Of a stretch of DNA of 64,000 nucleotides, positions 16,927 to 26,170 are shown piece by piece. The translations under genes and the position numbers were made by a program. How positions within the stretch are numbered: position 1 is the stretch's first letter; the number at the start of each line of letters is the position of its first letter. The DNA is taken from positions 8,172,501 through 8,236,500 of the forward strand of contig NZ_CP135921.1 in assembly GCF_032397745.1 (NCBI RefSeq), read 5' to 3'. Under the pieces are notes generated by a model that saw only the letters and a list, made by a program, of their open reading frames with translations, was not told where the DNA came from and searched no databases. The DNA is from Bradyrhizobium prioriisuperbiae (GTDB taxonomy: Bacteria; Pseudomonadota; Alphaproteobacteria; Rhizobiales; Xanthobacteraceae).

Positions 16927-17685
16927 ATGAAAAAACTCGCACTGGTCCTCGCTTCTCTTGTGATGGCAACCTTTCCCACCATGGCCGCAGACATCAACAT
17001 CATGAGCGGCGGCGCGCCGAAAGAGGCGCTCGCCGTGCTGATCCCCCAATTCGAAAAACAGACCGGTCATCACATCAAAATGGCCTACATGGTCATCTCG
17101 GCCCTGCAGCAGAAACTGGCTGCGGGCGAGACCCCTGACATGGTGTTTATGCCAACCACGGCGATCGCCAATCTTGCCAAGGAAGGCAAGCTGCGGGCCG
17201 AGGGCAGCGCACCGTTCGGCATCGTCAAGATCGTCACCATCGTCAAGGAAGGCGCACCGCGCCCGGATATCTCGACACCGGAGGCGTTCCGCGCCACGCT
17301 GCTGAAGGCACAGTCCGTGGTGTATTCGACGCCGACGGCCACACCGAGCGGCGCCCACATGGCCAAGGTGGTGGCGCAGCTCGAGATCGCCGACGCGGTT
17401 GAAAAGAAAGTGACCTATCGCCCCGCGCTCGATGGCGGCGTCGAGATGGTCGCCGACGGCAAGGCCGAGATCGGCATCTATCCCTCCAGCGAAGTGATTC
17501 ACGTGAAGGGTGTCACCCAGGCGGGCCCTCTGCCGGACGCTTTGCAGATGAACCTGATCTATGGCGCGGCGACGACGGTTGCGAATCCAAATCCTGAGCC
17601 GGCGCTGGCCTTCATCAGGTTTATGACCAGCAAGGACAATCTCGGCGTGTGGAAAAACGCAGGCTTCGAGCCGCCGGCAAACTAG
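16927..17685 (+). CDS. ModA-like periplasmic substrate-binding protein
   Basis: The 252-residue protein has a signal peptide (MKKLALVLASLVMATFPTMAA) and a type II binding-protein fold like molybdate-binding ModA (INIMSGGAPKEALAVLIPQFEKQTG). The molybdate-ligand residues are not obvious, and no modB or modC is present, so a small organic anion is as likely a ligand as molybdate. ATG 16927 is preferred because it begins the signal peptide; a start at 16870 would bury it. It lies between the MFS importer and a lactonase-like hydrolase. Confidence 0.85.
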   Translation: MKKLALVLASLVMATFPTMAADINIMSGGAPKEALAVLIPQFEKQTGHHIKMAYMVISALQQKLAAGETPDMVFMPTTAIANLAKEGKLRAEGSAPFGIVKIVTIVKEGAPRPDISTPEAFRATLLKAQSVVYSTPTATPSGAHMAKVVAQLEIADAVEKKVTYRPALDGGVEMVADGKAEIGIYPSSEVIHVKGVTQAGPLPDALQMNLIYGAATTVANPNPEPALAFIRFMTSKDNLGVWKNAGFEPPAN

Positions 17686-17742
17686 CCGGCCTCGCCAGAT
17701 CCCGTCGTTGTTGCTGGAACCTCTCGATCGATAAGCTGCTGC

Positions 17743-18606
17743 ATGACCAAGCTCTGCCTCGCGCCCGATCCAAATCCCAAGCCGCCGGCTTTCACGCTGC
17801 CGGACAACGCGACCGACTGCCACATGCATCTGTTCGGCACGGCGCCGGCTTTTCCATACGTCGGAGAGCGCGACTACACGCCGGCGGAAGCGAGCGCCGA
17901 GGCGGCGCGCGCGCTCTACAAGACACTCGGCATCCAGCGCTTCGTGGCAATCCAGCCGAGCGTCTATGGCACGGACAATCGCTGCCAGCTCGACTTCGCC
18001 ACCGCGGTCGGGCTGCCATTCCGCGCCATCGTGGTGCTGTCTCCGGACACCTCCGACCAGGAGATGACCAGGCTGCACGACCAGGGCGTGCGCGGCATCC
18101 GCTACATTCTCGCCCATCCCGGCGGCCTCGACATCGCGACACTGGAACGCACGGCCGACCGCGCCCGCGCTTTCGGCTGGCATCTCGAATTCCTGATCAA
18201 GCCGGCGCAACTGGTCGAACTCGCGCCGCGCTTGATGAAGCTCTCCTGCCCTGTGTCATGCGATCATCTCGGCTTCATCAAGCCGGAGCTCGGACTGGAG
18301 CAGCCCGGCTTCCAGGCCCTGCTGCGCCTGCTGCAGAGCGACCATGGCTGGGTGAAATTCTCCGGCGCCTATCGTGTTTCCGGCAAAGCCGATCACTACG
18401 ACGCCGTGCTGCCGTTCGCGCGCAAGCTCGCGGAGACGCGTCCCGAGCGCATCGTGTGGGGCAGCGACTGGCCGCATGTCGGCCAGATGCAGGTGATGCC
18501 TGCCACCACGCCACTTTTGAATCTACTGCAGGACTGGGTGCCGGATGAGGGACAGCGTAGGCGGATTCTGGTCGACAATCCGTCAGAGTTTTACGGGTTC
18601 GAATAA
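17743..18606 (+). CDS. Amidohydrolase-family lactonase, 2-pyrone-4,6-dicarboxylate lactonase (LigI)-like
   Basis: The 287-residue TIM-barrel hydrolase has DCHMHLFG (the HxH pair) near the N-terminus, CDHLGF in mid-sequence and WGSDWPH near the C-terminus, the pattern of LigI and D-galactarolactone isomerases/hydrolases. LigI opens 2-pyrone-4,6-dicarboxylate during lignin-derived aromatic breakdown. Its neighbours (aromatic-acid importer, ring hydroxylases across iclR) suit that role, but the exact lactone is not certain. Confidence 0.87.
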   Translation: MTKLCLAPDPNPKPPAFTLPDNATDCHMHLFGTAPAFPYVGERDYTPAEASAEAARALYKTLGIQRFVAIQPSVYGTDNRCQLDFATAVGLPFRAIVVLSPDTSDQEMTRLHDQGVRGIRYILAHPGGLDIATLERTADRARAFGWHLEFLIKPAQLVELAPRLMKLSCPVSCDHLGFIKPELGLEQPGFQALLRLLQSDHGWVKFSGAYRVSGKADHYDAVLPFARKLAETRPERIVWGSDWPHVGQMQVMPATTPLLNLLQDWVPDEGQRRRILVDNPSEFYGFE

Positions 18607-18743
18607 GGGTTGCCGATCCAAACTGGTGCGCGCATCCGCCGCGCTTTCTAGACGCAACGCTCATCTCTGCGGCAGCGCTTGAGAATGCTTCCGAATAAAC
18701 GCCACCCGCGAGACGCAATGGAGAGTTTGCCTGTTATCTCATT

Positions 18744-18760
18744 AAGTATTACTTTATAAT
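18744..18760 (+). promoter_or_regulatory. Likely promoter and operator of parD
   Basis: AAGTATTACTT (18744-18754) is a perfect palindrome with a one-base centre, and is followed at once by a consensus -10 box TATAAT (18755-18760). Ribbon-helix-helix antitoxins usually bind such small palindromes over their own promoter. No strong -35 box is seen. Confidence 0.55.
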
Positions 18761-18775
18761 ACACGAGGAGATCGC

Positions 18776-19042
18776 ATGGCCACCAGCTACACCATCGGCA
18801 AACACTATGAGGGCTTCATCAAGCAACTGGTGGAGAGTGGCCGCTACAGCACCGCCAGCGAAGTGATACGTGACGGTCTCCGGCTCGTCGAAGAACGCGA
18901 AGAGCGACGCCAAGCCAAGCTCGACGCTTTGCGAGCCGAGATTCAAAAGGGTCTCGATAGCGGCACGGCTGAGCCCTTGGACATCGAAGAGGTCATCACC
19001 GAAGCCAAACGACGCAAAGCCACTGGCACGCATGCCAAATAG
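18776..19042 (+). CDS. parD: ParD-family antitoxin
   Basis: The 88-residue protein has an N-terminal ribbon-helix-helix (TSYTIGKHYEGFIKQLVESG) and the GRYSTASEVIRDGLRLVEERE segment typical of ParD, then a C-terminal toxin-binding helix. It would repress its own promoter and neutralise ParE. GAGGAG lies just before the start. The parE gene that overlaps its 3' end is cut short, so the antitoxin may be an orphan. Confidence 0.92.
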   Translation: MATSYTIGKHYEGFIKQLVESGRYSTASEVIRDGLRLVEEREERRQAKLDALRAEIQKGLDSGTAEPLDIEEVITEAKRRKATGTHAK

Positions 19043-19160
19043 TCAAACGCGCCGCCCACAAGCACGCGAAGACTTTCTCGATATTTGGCGATACATTGCC
19101 GACGACAACCAAACGGCAGCGACCGGATTTCTGTCCGCTCGCGTCGCGTCAGCGAGTTGA
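19032..19160 (+). pseudogene. Truncated ParE-family toxin
   Basis: The reading frame starts at ATG 19032, 11 bases inside parD, as in intact parDE operons. It encodes only 42 residues, including REDFLDIWRYIADDN, which matches the first helices of ParE (normally 90-100 residues). A stop follows after RVASAS. The next 130 bases hold only weak hints of the lost C-terminus. The product lacks the beta-sheet core and should be inactive. Confidence 0.7.
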
Positions 19161-19293
19161 ACTAGTCTGATTAGGCGCTGAGAACGGGTCGTTACGCAGT
19201 CATCGCGCTTCCACTGAACAGGCGACGGCTTACACCGAGCTCTGTCACCCAGAACCTTTGGCTTGACTTGCAACTCAATCAAGCTGAGAGTGT

Positions 19294-20565
19294 ATGATGG
19301 ACAAAAAACAACTCATGCTGGCAAAGATGATGGCTATTGTCCGCGCGAGCTTGATTGCAATTGCTACCGGCTGCTTCATTTCATTGGCATCGCAGCCGGG
19401 TTATGCTCAGACATCGTTGCCCCCTGCCATCGACGCCTTCGTGACGGCATCAACCGCGCTTGTTAAAGCCGCGGGGGAGCGTGTGGATCTTGGCCGATCA
19501 AGCGATCGGATGAATTTGATCCGAAGTTCGCTTTCGGCAAGCCTGCTGGCGAGGCCGCTACAGGCCAAGATTACCGTACCGATAGATGTGGCGAAGATGC
19601 TTTGCGAGGCGAGAGTCAATAACATCGAAGTCGCAGCACGCCGAAATTATTTACAATCCGTCGCGGCGCGTGTTGATGAGGTTGGAAAGCCAGCCAAAAT
19701 CGACAACCTTGAAACAGCCTTCCAGTCTCTCTTCAATAGCCAGAGTCTGGACATCAGCGTGACTGGTCTACCCACAGCGGATGCGCTTGCAGCAGCTAAG
19801 ACGTCAATCAGGCAGAGATGCGAGCAGGATTTGCTGACGTTCCCGCGGGCTTACTACGGAAACAACCTTGGCATTGCTGAACTTCCGTCGAATGCAGCCC
19901 CCGCTGAGATGGTACCGGTTTTTATAGCTATTGGCGCACTGATCGACACGATCACGAAAATCATCACCCCAGTTGTTGTTGAGGGCGCCAAAATCGTCGA
20001 CGAACAACGTAGGCGCGATGCCATCCTTTCGTTTCTGACAGCGCCTGGCAATATTGCCCGCATTCAGGATTCCGGCATCGCGCTGTCCAAACAGATTTCG
20101 TTGTACATTTGGGACAAACGACTGAAATTGGCCGGCAATATCACAGAACTTTCAACGGTTGTGCGAAATGCGCAGATTGATCTGACAAAGGATGAAGCCT
20201 GCAAGAAGCTCACTGCGGCAAGCGGACCGCTGACCGCTGACGGCAAGTCGGCTTCGGATGACTACATTATGTGTTATCGATTTGCTTGGTCGCAGATCGA
20301 GTCATCCGTTGCAGCGCTGCTCAAGGCGGCGGACCAATTTGACCAATTGGCAGATGCTGGCGACACCGACAATGCGCGCAAAGCTTTTGAGCCCTTGGCA
20401 AAATCTCTTCAGGCCGTCTCGGCACCAGGCGATGATGGCCTCATCAAGTTCTGGAATTGGGCTATCAGACTTGTCGGCTTTGCGCAGAAAGTTGAGACCG
20501 CCTTCAGCAGCGATAGCCGCACCAAGATCAGTCAGGCAATTGATGACCTTGTAAAAAATAGATGA
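19294..20565 (+). CDS. Exported protein of unknown function
   Basis: I do not recognise this 423-residue protein. It starts with a basic stretch and a hydrophobic segment ending in QPGYAQ, a likely Sec signal peptide. The rest looks mostly helical, with a mid-protein hydrophobic run (VPVFIAIGALIDTITKIITPVV) that could be a membrane-touching helix. A few cysteines could pair outside the cytoplasm. GC content is lower than in the flanking metabolic genes, a sign of transfer. It is followed 16 bases later by an exported zinc protease. Confidence 0.8.
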   Translation: MMDKKQLMLAKMMAIVRASLIAIATGCFISLASQPGYAQTSLPPAIDAFVTASTALVKAAGERVDLGRSSDRMNLIRSSLSASLLARPLQAKITVPIDVAKMLCEARVNNIEVAARRNYLQSVAARVDEVGKPAKIDNLETAFQSLFNSQSLDISVTGLPTADALAAAKTSIRQRCEQDLLTFPRAYYGNNLGIAELPSNAAPAEMVPVFIAIGALIDTITKIITPVVVEGAKIVDEQRRRDAILSFLTAPGNIARIQDSGIALSKQISLYIWDKRLKLAGNITELSTVVRNAQIDLTKDEACKKLTAASGPLTADGKSASDDYIMCYRFAWSQIESSVAALLKAADQFDQLADAGDTDNARKAFEPLAKSLQAVSAPGDDGLIKFWNWAIRLVGFAQKVETAFSSDSRTKISQAIDDLVKNR

Positions 20566-20581
20566 TTGAAGGGCATTCCAG

Positions 20582-21427
20582 ATGCTGAGCCGCCGTAGTT
20601 TCGTCGCAGGATCGTCAGCGTCTGCGTTTGGATGTTTATGCCACACCAGGAATGCCGCGTCGCAGGCCTTTGGCAGCAACCCCATTCGCTTCTGTACTGA
20701 ACTCGTAATGACGGATGTCAAGTTGGCGCAGTCGCTGGCAGTCGATGAGAACCCACGAAACCAAACTGTAGAAAGCCGCGGCGCCAATGCTGAGGCCCTA
20801 TCTCTGACCGAGAAAAAATGGAATCCAGACCGTCGGACGCTTAGCGTTGATTTTATAGACAGTCCGCCCTTCATCGATAAGGTGATTAAAGCTGCGGTCG
20901 GTTGGCACGACACGATGTCTCTACGATTCCAATTCGGGAAGGGCTCGCCCGATATTCTCGTAAGCTTTGTCGACGGTGGCGGCTCGTGGAGCTACATTGG
21001 AACCGACAGCAAGTACTACGCCGGCAAGTCTATTCCGTCGATGAACTTCGGGTGGTTTAACAGCACTACACCCGACAACGAGTTTCGCCGCACCACGCTC
21101 CATGAATTTGGGCATGCACTTTCTCTTATCCACGAACATCAGCATCCTGGCAGCTCAATCTCATGGAAAAAAGATGCTGTATACGCGTACTATAGCAATC
21201 TCGGATGGGATTCCGCGAAGGTCGATCAGAACATCTTCGGCAAATACGACATTACCCAGGTGAACGGTAGCGCCTACGATCGTACGTCGATCATGCACTA
21301 TCCCATTCCTGCCGAGCTGGTTATGAACCCGACCGACGTCGTGGGTTGGAACGACAATCTTTCACCAAACGACCGCGTCGTGATGGCCTCTTTGTACAAG
21401 CGCACTCCGGGAAAATTGCCTACATGA
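20582..21427 (+). CDS. Tat-exported astacin-like zinc metalloprotease
   Basis: The 281-residue protein begins MLSRRSFVAGSS, a twin-arginine signal. The zinc site HEFGHALSLIH (His174, Glu175, His178, His184) fits the metzincin pattern HExxHxxGxxH except that the glycine is serine (Ser181). A Met-turn SIMHYP (Met238) follows at the right distance. Metzincins cleave proteins outside the cytoplasm. Tat export suggests it folds, perhaps with its metal, before transport. Its stop overlaps the next protease gene (ATGA), so the two are translationally coupled. Confidence 0.85.
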   Translation: MLSRRSFVAGSSASAFGCLCHTRNAASQAFGSNPIRFCTELVMTDVKLAQSLAVDENPRNQTVESRGANAEALSLTEKKWNPDRRTLSVDFIDSPPFIDKVIKAAVGWHDTMSLRFQFGKGSPDILVSFVDGGGSWSYIGTDSKYYAGKSIPSMNFGWFNSTTPDNEFRRTTLHEFGHALSLIHEHQHPGSSISWKKDAVYAYYSNLGWDSAKVDQNIFGKYDITQVNGSAYDRTSIMHYPIPAELVMNPTDVVGWNDNLSPNDRVVMASLYKRTPGKLPT

Positions 21428-22941
21428 CTCGCAAAAGCTCATTCAAAGTTTGGCTTTGCGCATCAGCGTTCGCTATGCTGGCCAGTCATCTTGCGCCAAT
21501 CAGCGACGCACATTCGCAAAGTTTTGTTGGACGAGGCTCCCCCACTCAGTTACCGACCGGATGTGGGGGGCTTTGCGCGGACGAGCCGCTTGAGATTCGT
21601 AAGATCGAACCAGGGAACAATCCAGTTGAAACTGGTTGCGGAGGTTTATGCGACAACGAAGCGCTCGAGGTTCGTCCAAGCCGTGACACCAGCCCGGTTC
21701 AGGCGCCGGTAGGCTGCGGAGGTGTCTGTTTAACCCTTTCGCCACCGCCAGTGAAGCTGGTCGTCGATACACCGGTCGGCTGTGGTAGTTTTTGCAACAT
21801 AGACGATGACAACTTCGAGGAGCAGGTCAAAACCTTCAAATTTCCCTTGAAGACTTATCTCGGGACAGAATCTCTCGAGATTGCTTCACCACCCGCTGAT
21901 AAAAATGCATTCACTAACACGTCCTTCAAGCTCGCACGATCGATGCTTGAGGATCAGAAGACTCATTTCGATGATGATTTTCGGATTTGTACGTCTCGCG
22001 CTGAAGCTCCCCAAAGCGTCTGGAGAGAAGCTCTTGTTCAGAGGTCCAAGCTGCTTGCATGTCAAAAGGCCGCTGAACTGGTTCTTGAGCAACGCGGCGA
22101 TAATGCCGTAACCTATTTCCGGTTTCTCAACGGTCAATCTACAGGGCAGTCCGGTTCGCTCGCAGAATTGGCTAGAAATTATAAAGAAGCATGTTTGCAA
22201 CCGTTGAGCGATTACTACACCACTGCGCCATTTCAGTCTCTTTTCGGTGCCGAGTTCGGCAATGCATTGCTCGACAATGTCGGAGGCTTATCAGGCAGGG
22301 CAGGCGCAGTGACTTCGCTCTGCACAGCCTCGATCGTGGCTGATGGCGCGGGAAAACTAAGTCTTTTGACTGCTGCGCACTGCATCGGCTCCATACGCAC
22401 CATGGGCCAAGGGCAGCAGGTTGCGTCTTTGTTTGACGAATTGGTTTTTACATCGCTTTCAGGAAAAAAAATGCGAGTTGAAGTCGATCAGGATGTGAAG
22501 GGCTGGCTTTTCATGCCCGGACGAGATCTTGTTCAGATTCCAGCTTCAGCTGACGTGGAAGCCGTAACCAAGGGCCTCGAGTTCGGTAATCCCAAAAGTC
22601 TGCAGGCATGGGATCCTTTGTATATCGTTGGCTTAAATCCAATGTTATCGGCTGTTGCACGCGCAGACCAGTCTGTCACCAATATTCAGCCTTTGCAGGC
22701 GGCAACGATTACCTTCTCTGCGCCGTGCCGGGTCATCGGAATTTCAGGCGCGTTGCTGTCTCACAACTGCGAAACGGAAAAGCAAATGTCCGGAAGTCCT
22801 GTTTTCGCGATGATTGGCGGAAAACCCGTCGTCGTAGCGGAGCACACTGGCGGAGATAACCAGCCATCGCCCATTGCTGCCTGCGGTTTGAACAGCTTTG
22901 CTGCCAGCAATCGCGCAGTCATTCTTCCAAGCAAGAGCTAG
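21424..22941 (+). CDS. Exported trypsin-like serine protease with four GCGGLC-type repeats
   Basis: The 505-residue protein has a signal peptide (cut probably after DAHSQ). Four Cys-Gly repeats follow: GCGGLC at 46-51 and 71-76, GCGGVC at 97-102 and GCGSFC at 119-124. The C-terminal half is a chymotrypsin-fold protease with triad His319 (LTAAHC), Asp368 (GRDLVQIP) and Ser458 (MSGSP). The serine motif is SGSP rather than GDSGG, as in V8-like enzymes. ATG 21424 overlaps the metalloprotease stop. The repeats may form small disulphide loops or bind a metal. Confidence 0.85.
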   Translation: MTRKSSFKVWLCASAFAMLASHLAPISDAHSQSFVGRGSPTQLPTGCGGLCADEPLEIRKIEPGNNPVETGCGGLCDNEALEVRPSRDTSPVQAPVGCGGVCLTLSPPPVKLVVDTPVGCGSFCNIDDDNFEEQVKTFKFPLKTYLGTESLEIASPPADKNAFTNTSFKLARSMLEDQKTHFDDDFRICTSRAEAPQSVWREALVQRSKLLACQKAAELVLEQRGDNAVTYFRFLNGQSTGQSGSLAELARNYKEACLQPLSDYYTTAPFQSLFGAEFGNALLDNVGGLSGRAGAVTSLCTASIVADGAGKLSLLTAAHCIGSIRTMGQGQQVASLFDELVFTSLSGKKMRVEVDQDVKGWLFMPGRDLVQIPASADVEAVTKGLEFGNPKSLQAWDPLYIVGLNPMLSAVARADQSVTNIQPLQAATITFSAPCRVIGISGALLSHNCETEKQMSGSPVFAMIGGKPVVVAEHTGGDNQPSPIAACGLNSFAASNRAVILPSKS

Positions 22942-23042
22942 CTATCGACGTTTATTTATAGTCGATTCAAAGGAAAAATATCTGCTCGATTTAGATCTAT
23001 TCACTTAGAAGCGGTCAACACACATAGGGCTGCCGAGACTAC

Positions 23043-24962
23043 ATGATCAGGCTGTGCACTCTTGCCGTCTTTTTACTGGCCTTCTTTGGCCTTCCTACGA
23101 GCTCACGTGCCGCGCAGAGCTGCGGTAACGAATTGGGTCAAGGATGGACACAGTGCGATCGTGATTGGTGGTACACCGTCACACAAGGCTCCAGGCTTCT
23201 TCCGCTCGCTTGGATGAAAGTCTTGGAAGAGCCCGACGGTCCAGGCAAAATCCTCTCCGACACTAACATCACCCGATTCAACTATCTGCTTAACCCTAAG
23301 TCCAAACGCAACCCCGAGGGTCTCCCTGTTGGTTTCGCTGTCGACAACGGCGGGAGCGGATCGCCTCAGGCGATGTGTCGGACCTTTGGCAAACTTTGCG
23401 AAAGCGGAACGATGACGAAGCCCTGGGTCGGCTTCAACTGTTCTGCGTGCCATACGAACGATATTGCATACAAAGGCAAAACTATTCGGATCGACGGAGC
23501 GCCGACGCTTGCCGATTTTCAAGGATTCACCAACCAAATCTTGGCGTCGCTCATCGCAACTTCGTCGAACGATGACAAGTTCCGACGCTTCGCACTGGCG
23601 GTTCTTGGGTCCTCGGCCACAGAGGTTGAACGTCAGCACCTCAACGAAGAGCTACAGCAAGTCGTAAGTTGGGAAAAAACGCTTCACAATCAGAACGGTG
23701 ATTCCATTCAATATGGGTTCGGACGACTGGATGCGCAGGGTCACATCCTTAATAAGGTCTCTTTGATCCTAGACGTAACATCTCAGCTTCATTATCCTGC
23801 CGATGCGCCAGCTTCCTACCCTCACATCTGGAACGCTCCTCAGCACGACCTGGTGCAGTGGAACGGCCTCGCCCCCAATAAATTCGAATATCAACTCGGG
23901 CCTGGTCTTAAAACGAACATCGGTTCTCTAGCGCGCAATACGGGAGAAGTTATCGGCGTTTTCGCTCACGTCGATGCATCGAACGCTGATTGGCTTGGCG
24001 GATACAAGTCGAGCATCCAGTTGGCAAACTTGATTGATATTGAAAGGCACCTCGGCAAGCTACAATCGCCAAGGTGGCCAGAAGACATTCTGGGGAAGAT
24101 TGACGTCGCACTCGCAAAGCAGGGAGAGATTAAATTTAAAGCCATTTGCGCCGAGTGCCACGCACCGCTTGCGAGAACAGATCTCAAATCTGTTGTTAAG
24201 GCTGAGATGCGACCGCTCACGTCAGTAGGTACCGACCTTGCGTTGGCTTGCAACACTTTTGCCCACACCTCGAAAACCGGAGAGACCGAAGGCCGCAAAG
24301 TTCTCGTTGTTCTCGGAGACACCATCAAAGCGACTGAACCTACCGCGACCCTACTTCGTCACATGATTGCAGGTTCTATCGTTGGCGAGCGAAGCGAATT
24401 GGCAAAGAAGGCAATTAAAGACCTTTTCACGCCATCCGCGCCGCCAACGCCGTTGGAAGCGACAATAAGCGCGGCCGCACCCGTGGAATATCTGCCTGGT
24501 GTCTCTGATCCTGCCACCAAAAAGCGCGCCGAAAATTGCCTACGAGCAACAGGCCCAGATTTTAAAGGCAAAAGTCTGGCGTACAAAGCGCGGCCGCTCA
24601 ATGGCATATGGGCAACCGCTCCGTATCTTCATAATGGCTCGGTACCGACGCTCTATGATCTCCTTTTGCCAACCGACTTACGCAACACCGCGCCGCTAGC
24701 AAACGCTGTGATTGCAGATAGCAACGGCGAATCTACGAATGGTGTCAACAAGAGACCAATTTCGTTCTACGTCGGAAGCAGAGAGTTCGACCCAAAGAAC
24801 GTTGGTTTCGTAACTGCCAAATCAGAAATCAGCTTTGAATTTCGAGTTCGTGACCAATCCAACACTCCGATTTTTGGAAACTACAATTCCGGCCACGAAT
24901 ACGGCACGTTATTGAATGATGAGGATCGCAGAGCACTTGTCGAATACCTCAAGACGCTCTGA
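23043..24962 (+). CDS. Exported di-haem cytochrome, RoxA/cytochrome c peroxidase-like
   Basis: The 639-residue protein has a signal peptide ending SSRAAQ and two haem c sites, CSACH (133-137) and CAECH (369-373). Near residue 520 it has NGIWATAPYLHNGSVPTLYDLL, the motif shared by di-haem peroxidases, MauG-like proteins and the rubber oxygenases RoxA/RoxB. Length and layout fit the RoxA group best. It should act in the periplasm or outside the cell as an oxygenase or peroxidase. It ends a + strand series with two secreted proteases. Confidence 0.82.
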   Translation: MIRLCTLAVFLLAFFGLPTSSRAAQSCGNELGQGWTQCDRDWWYTVTQGSRLLPLAWMKVLEEPDGPGKILSDTNITRFNYLLNPKSKRNPEGLPVGFAVDNGGSGSPQAMCRTFGKLCESGTMTKPWVGFNCSACHTNDIAYKGKTIRIDGAPTLADFQGFTNQILASLIATSSNDDKFRRFALAVLGSSATEVERQHLNEELQQVVSWEKTLHNQNGDSIQYGFGRLDAQGHILNKVSLILDVTSQLHYPADAPASYPHIWNAPQHDLVQWNGLAPNKFEYQLGPGLKTNIGSLARNTGEVIGVFAHVDASNADWLGGYKSSIQLANLIDIERHLGKLQSPRWPEDILGKIDVALAKQGEIKFKAICAECHAPLARTDLKSVVKAEMRPLTSVGTDLALACNTFAHTSKTGETEGRKVLVVLGDTIKATEPTATLLRHMIAGSIVGERSELAKKAIKDLFTPSAPPTPLEATISAAAPVEYLPGVSDPATKKRAENCLRATGPDFKGKSLAYKARPLNGIWATAPYLHNGSVPTLYDLLLPTDLRNTAPLANAVIADSNGESTNGVNKRPISFYVGSREFDPKNVGFVTAKSEISFEFRVRDQSNTPIFGNYNSGHEYGTLLNDEDRRALVEYLKTL

Positions 24963-25114
24963 TATGCGATGATAAACCTTCGCAGTTGGCGCCGCGCCAC
25001 TTCAAGCCCACGAATTCTGAGCCCCAATCGAGAGCGTGATCGTAACGGCCTTCCCGAGCGTCTCAATCCAACAACCCACCTCTGAATGAGATAACGGGGA
25101 CAAGCGTTGGCGAG
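24963..25114. other. Gene-free stretch between the exported cassette and the IS remnant
   Basis: I see no gene, repeat or clear terminator here. It probably marks the junction where the insertion sequence inserted and later decayed. Confidence 0.4.
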
Positions 25115-26041
25115 TTAGGCTGAAGCACAAAAGCAATCGATCAGACGGAATACGCTCTGATGTCCTTCGTCAAGCGTATTTTGCATGCGAACTCGGCTCC
25201 ATGCGATTTCCGCTGGAGTGATGGGAGTGATGATCGTGCAAGGGTGGAGGCGAAGCCTGAAGACGTCGGTGATTAAGCTCTGATGCGCGGGTTCTGATTC
25301 GCAGTTCCGAGATTTCGTCCGGGGCTGTCCGTCGTCTACGCGCGCGCGTCGATCAACTGATCGGCTACAAGGCGTAATCGGGAATTCCCCTGCCGTGGCT
25401 TCGCCTCCGCCGTTACACGATATCTGCCGGATTGCAGCCCGGATCTGCCGCACGGCCAGCAGCATCTCCTCGAAGACGATACGCTGCTCGCGGTGTGCGA
25501 GCTTCTGGCTCACCAGCCAGTTCATATGGGCTCTGGTCCAGGTTCGTTTGCCCGGATAATGCCGTCCGATCCGCAGCAGCAGCGACAACACCTGCTGCCG
25601 TTTGGATTTGAGGTCATCGACCGCCGCCTCCCGCCCCCGCACTAGGTCCCGCATCGCCTCATGCCGCTCATCGGGAACCCAGACCGCCGTCAGTTCGCCC
25701 GCACGCAACAGTTTGGCCAGATTGAGCGCATCGCGCCGGTTGGTCTTCACCCGATCGCCCGGCTTCTTCGGGATCAGCGACGGAGCCACCACCACACAAT
25801 CGTGGCCGAGACTCCTGATCAACCGGTACAGCCCGTACCCGGTTGGGCCGGCCTCATAACAGAACGTCAATTGCCGATGCTGCGCGGCAAGCTTCTTCAC
25901 CAGTTTGCGCGTCGCCGCCTCGGTGTTCTCAATGTCGCCGAAAAAGCGTACCTCGCCGTTCCGCCCACCTTGTGCAATTCGCACTGAATTGCGCAGCTTC
26001 GACGTATCGAAAGCCACAAAAGCTTCGCTATGATCCGTCAC
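25115..26041 (-). pseudogene. Broken IS110-family transposase
   Basis: The first ~200 residues are a normal IS110 N-terminal DEDD domain (AFDTSKLRNSVRIA; FCYEAGPTGYGLYR; KTNRRDALNLAKLLRAG). From about 25430 down, the frame reads unrelated sequence and the C-terminal serine-bearing domain (with its GLVPSE-like motif) is missing. The start is GTG 26041 with a strong AAGGAGG. The enzyme should not work. IS110 elements lack terminal repeats, so the exact ends cannot be placed. Confidence 0.8.
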
Positions 26042-26170
26042 GACTCGTCCTCCTTGCTTTGAGGCTCTACCCGGGACAATCCGGGCAACCCTCGCTCAGC
26101 ATCGATGGCGAGTCGCCTCAAGGGAAAGACATACGGTCTACGCTAACTAATCCGCCATACGGTCAGCAGG

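Noticed and set aside
18776..26041. Prophage or integrative element
   Set aside because: No integrase, tRNA attachment site, phage structural gene or flanking direct repeat was seen; only a broken IS110 transposase and a decayed parE remain.
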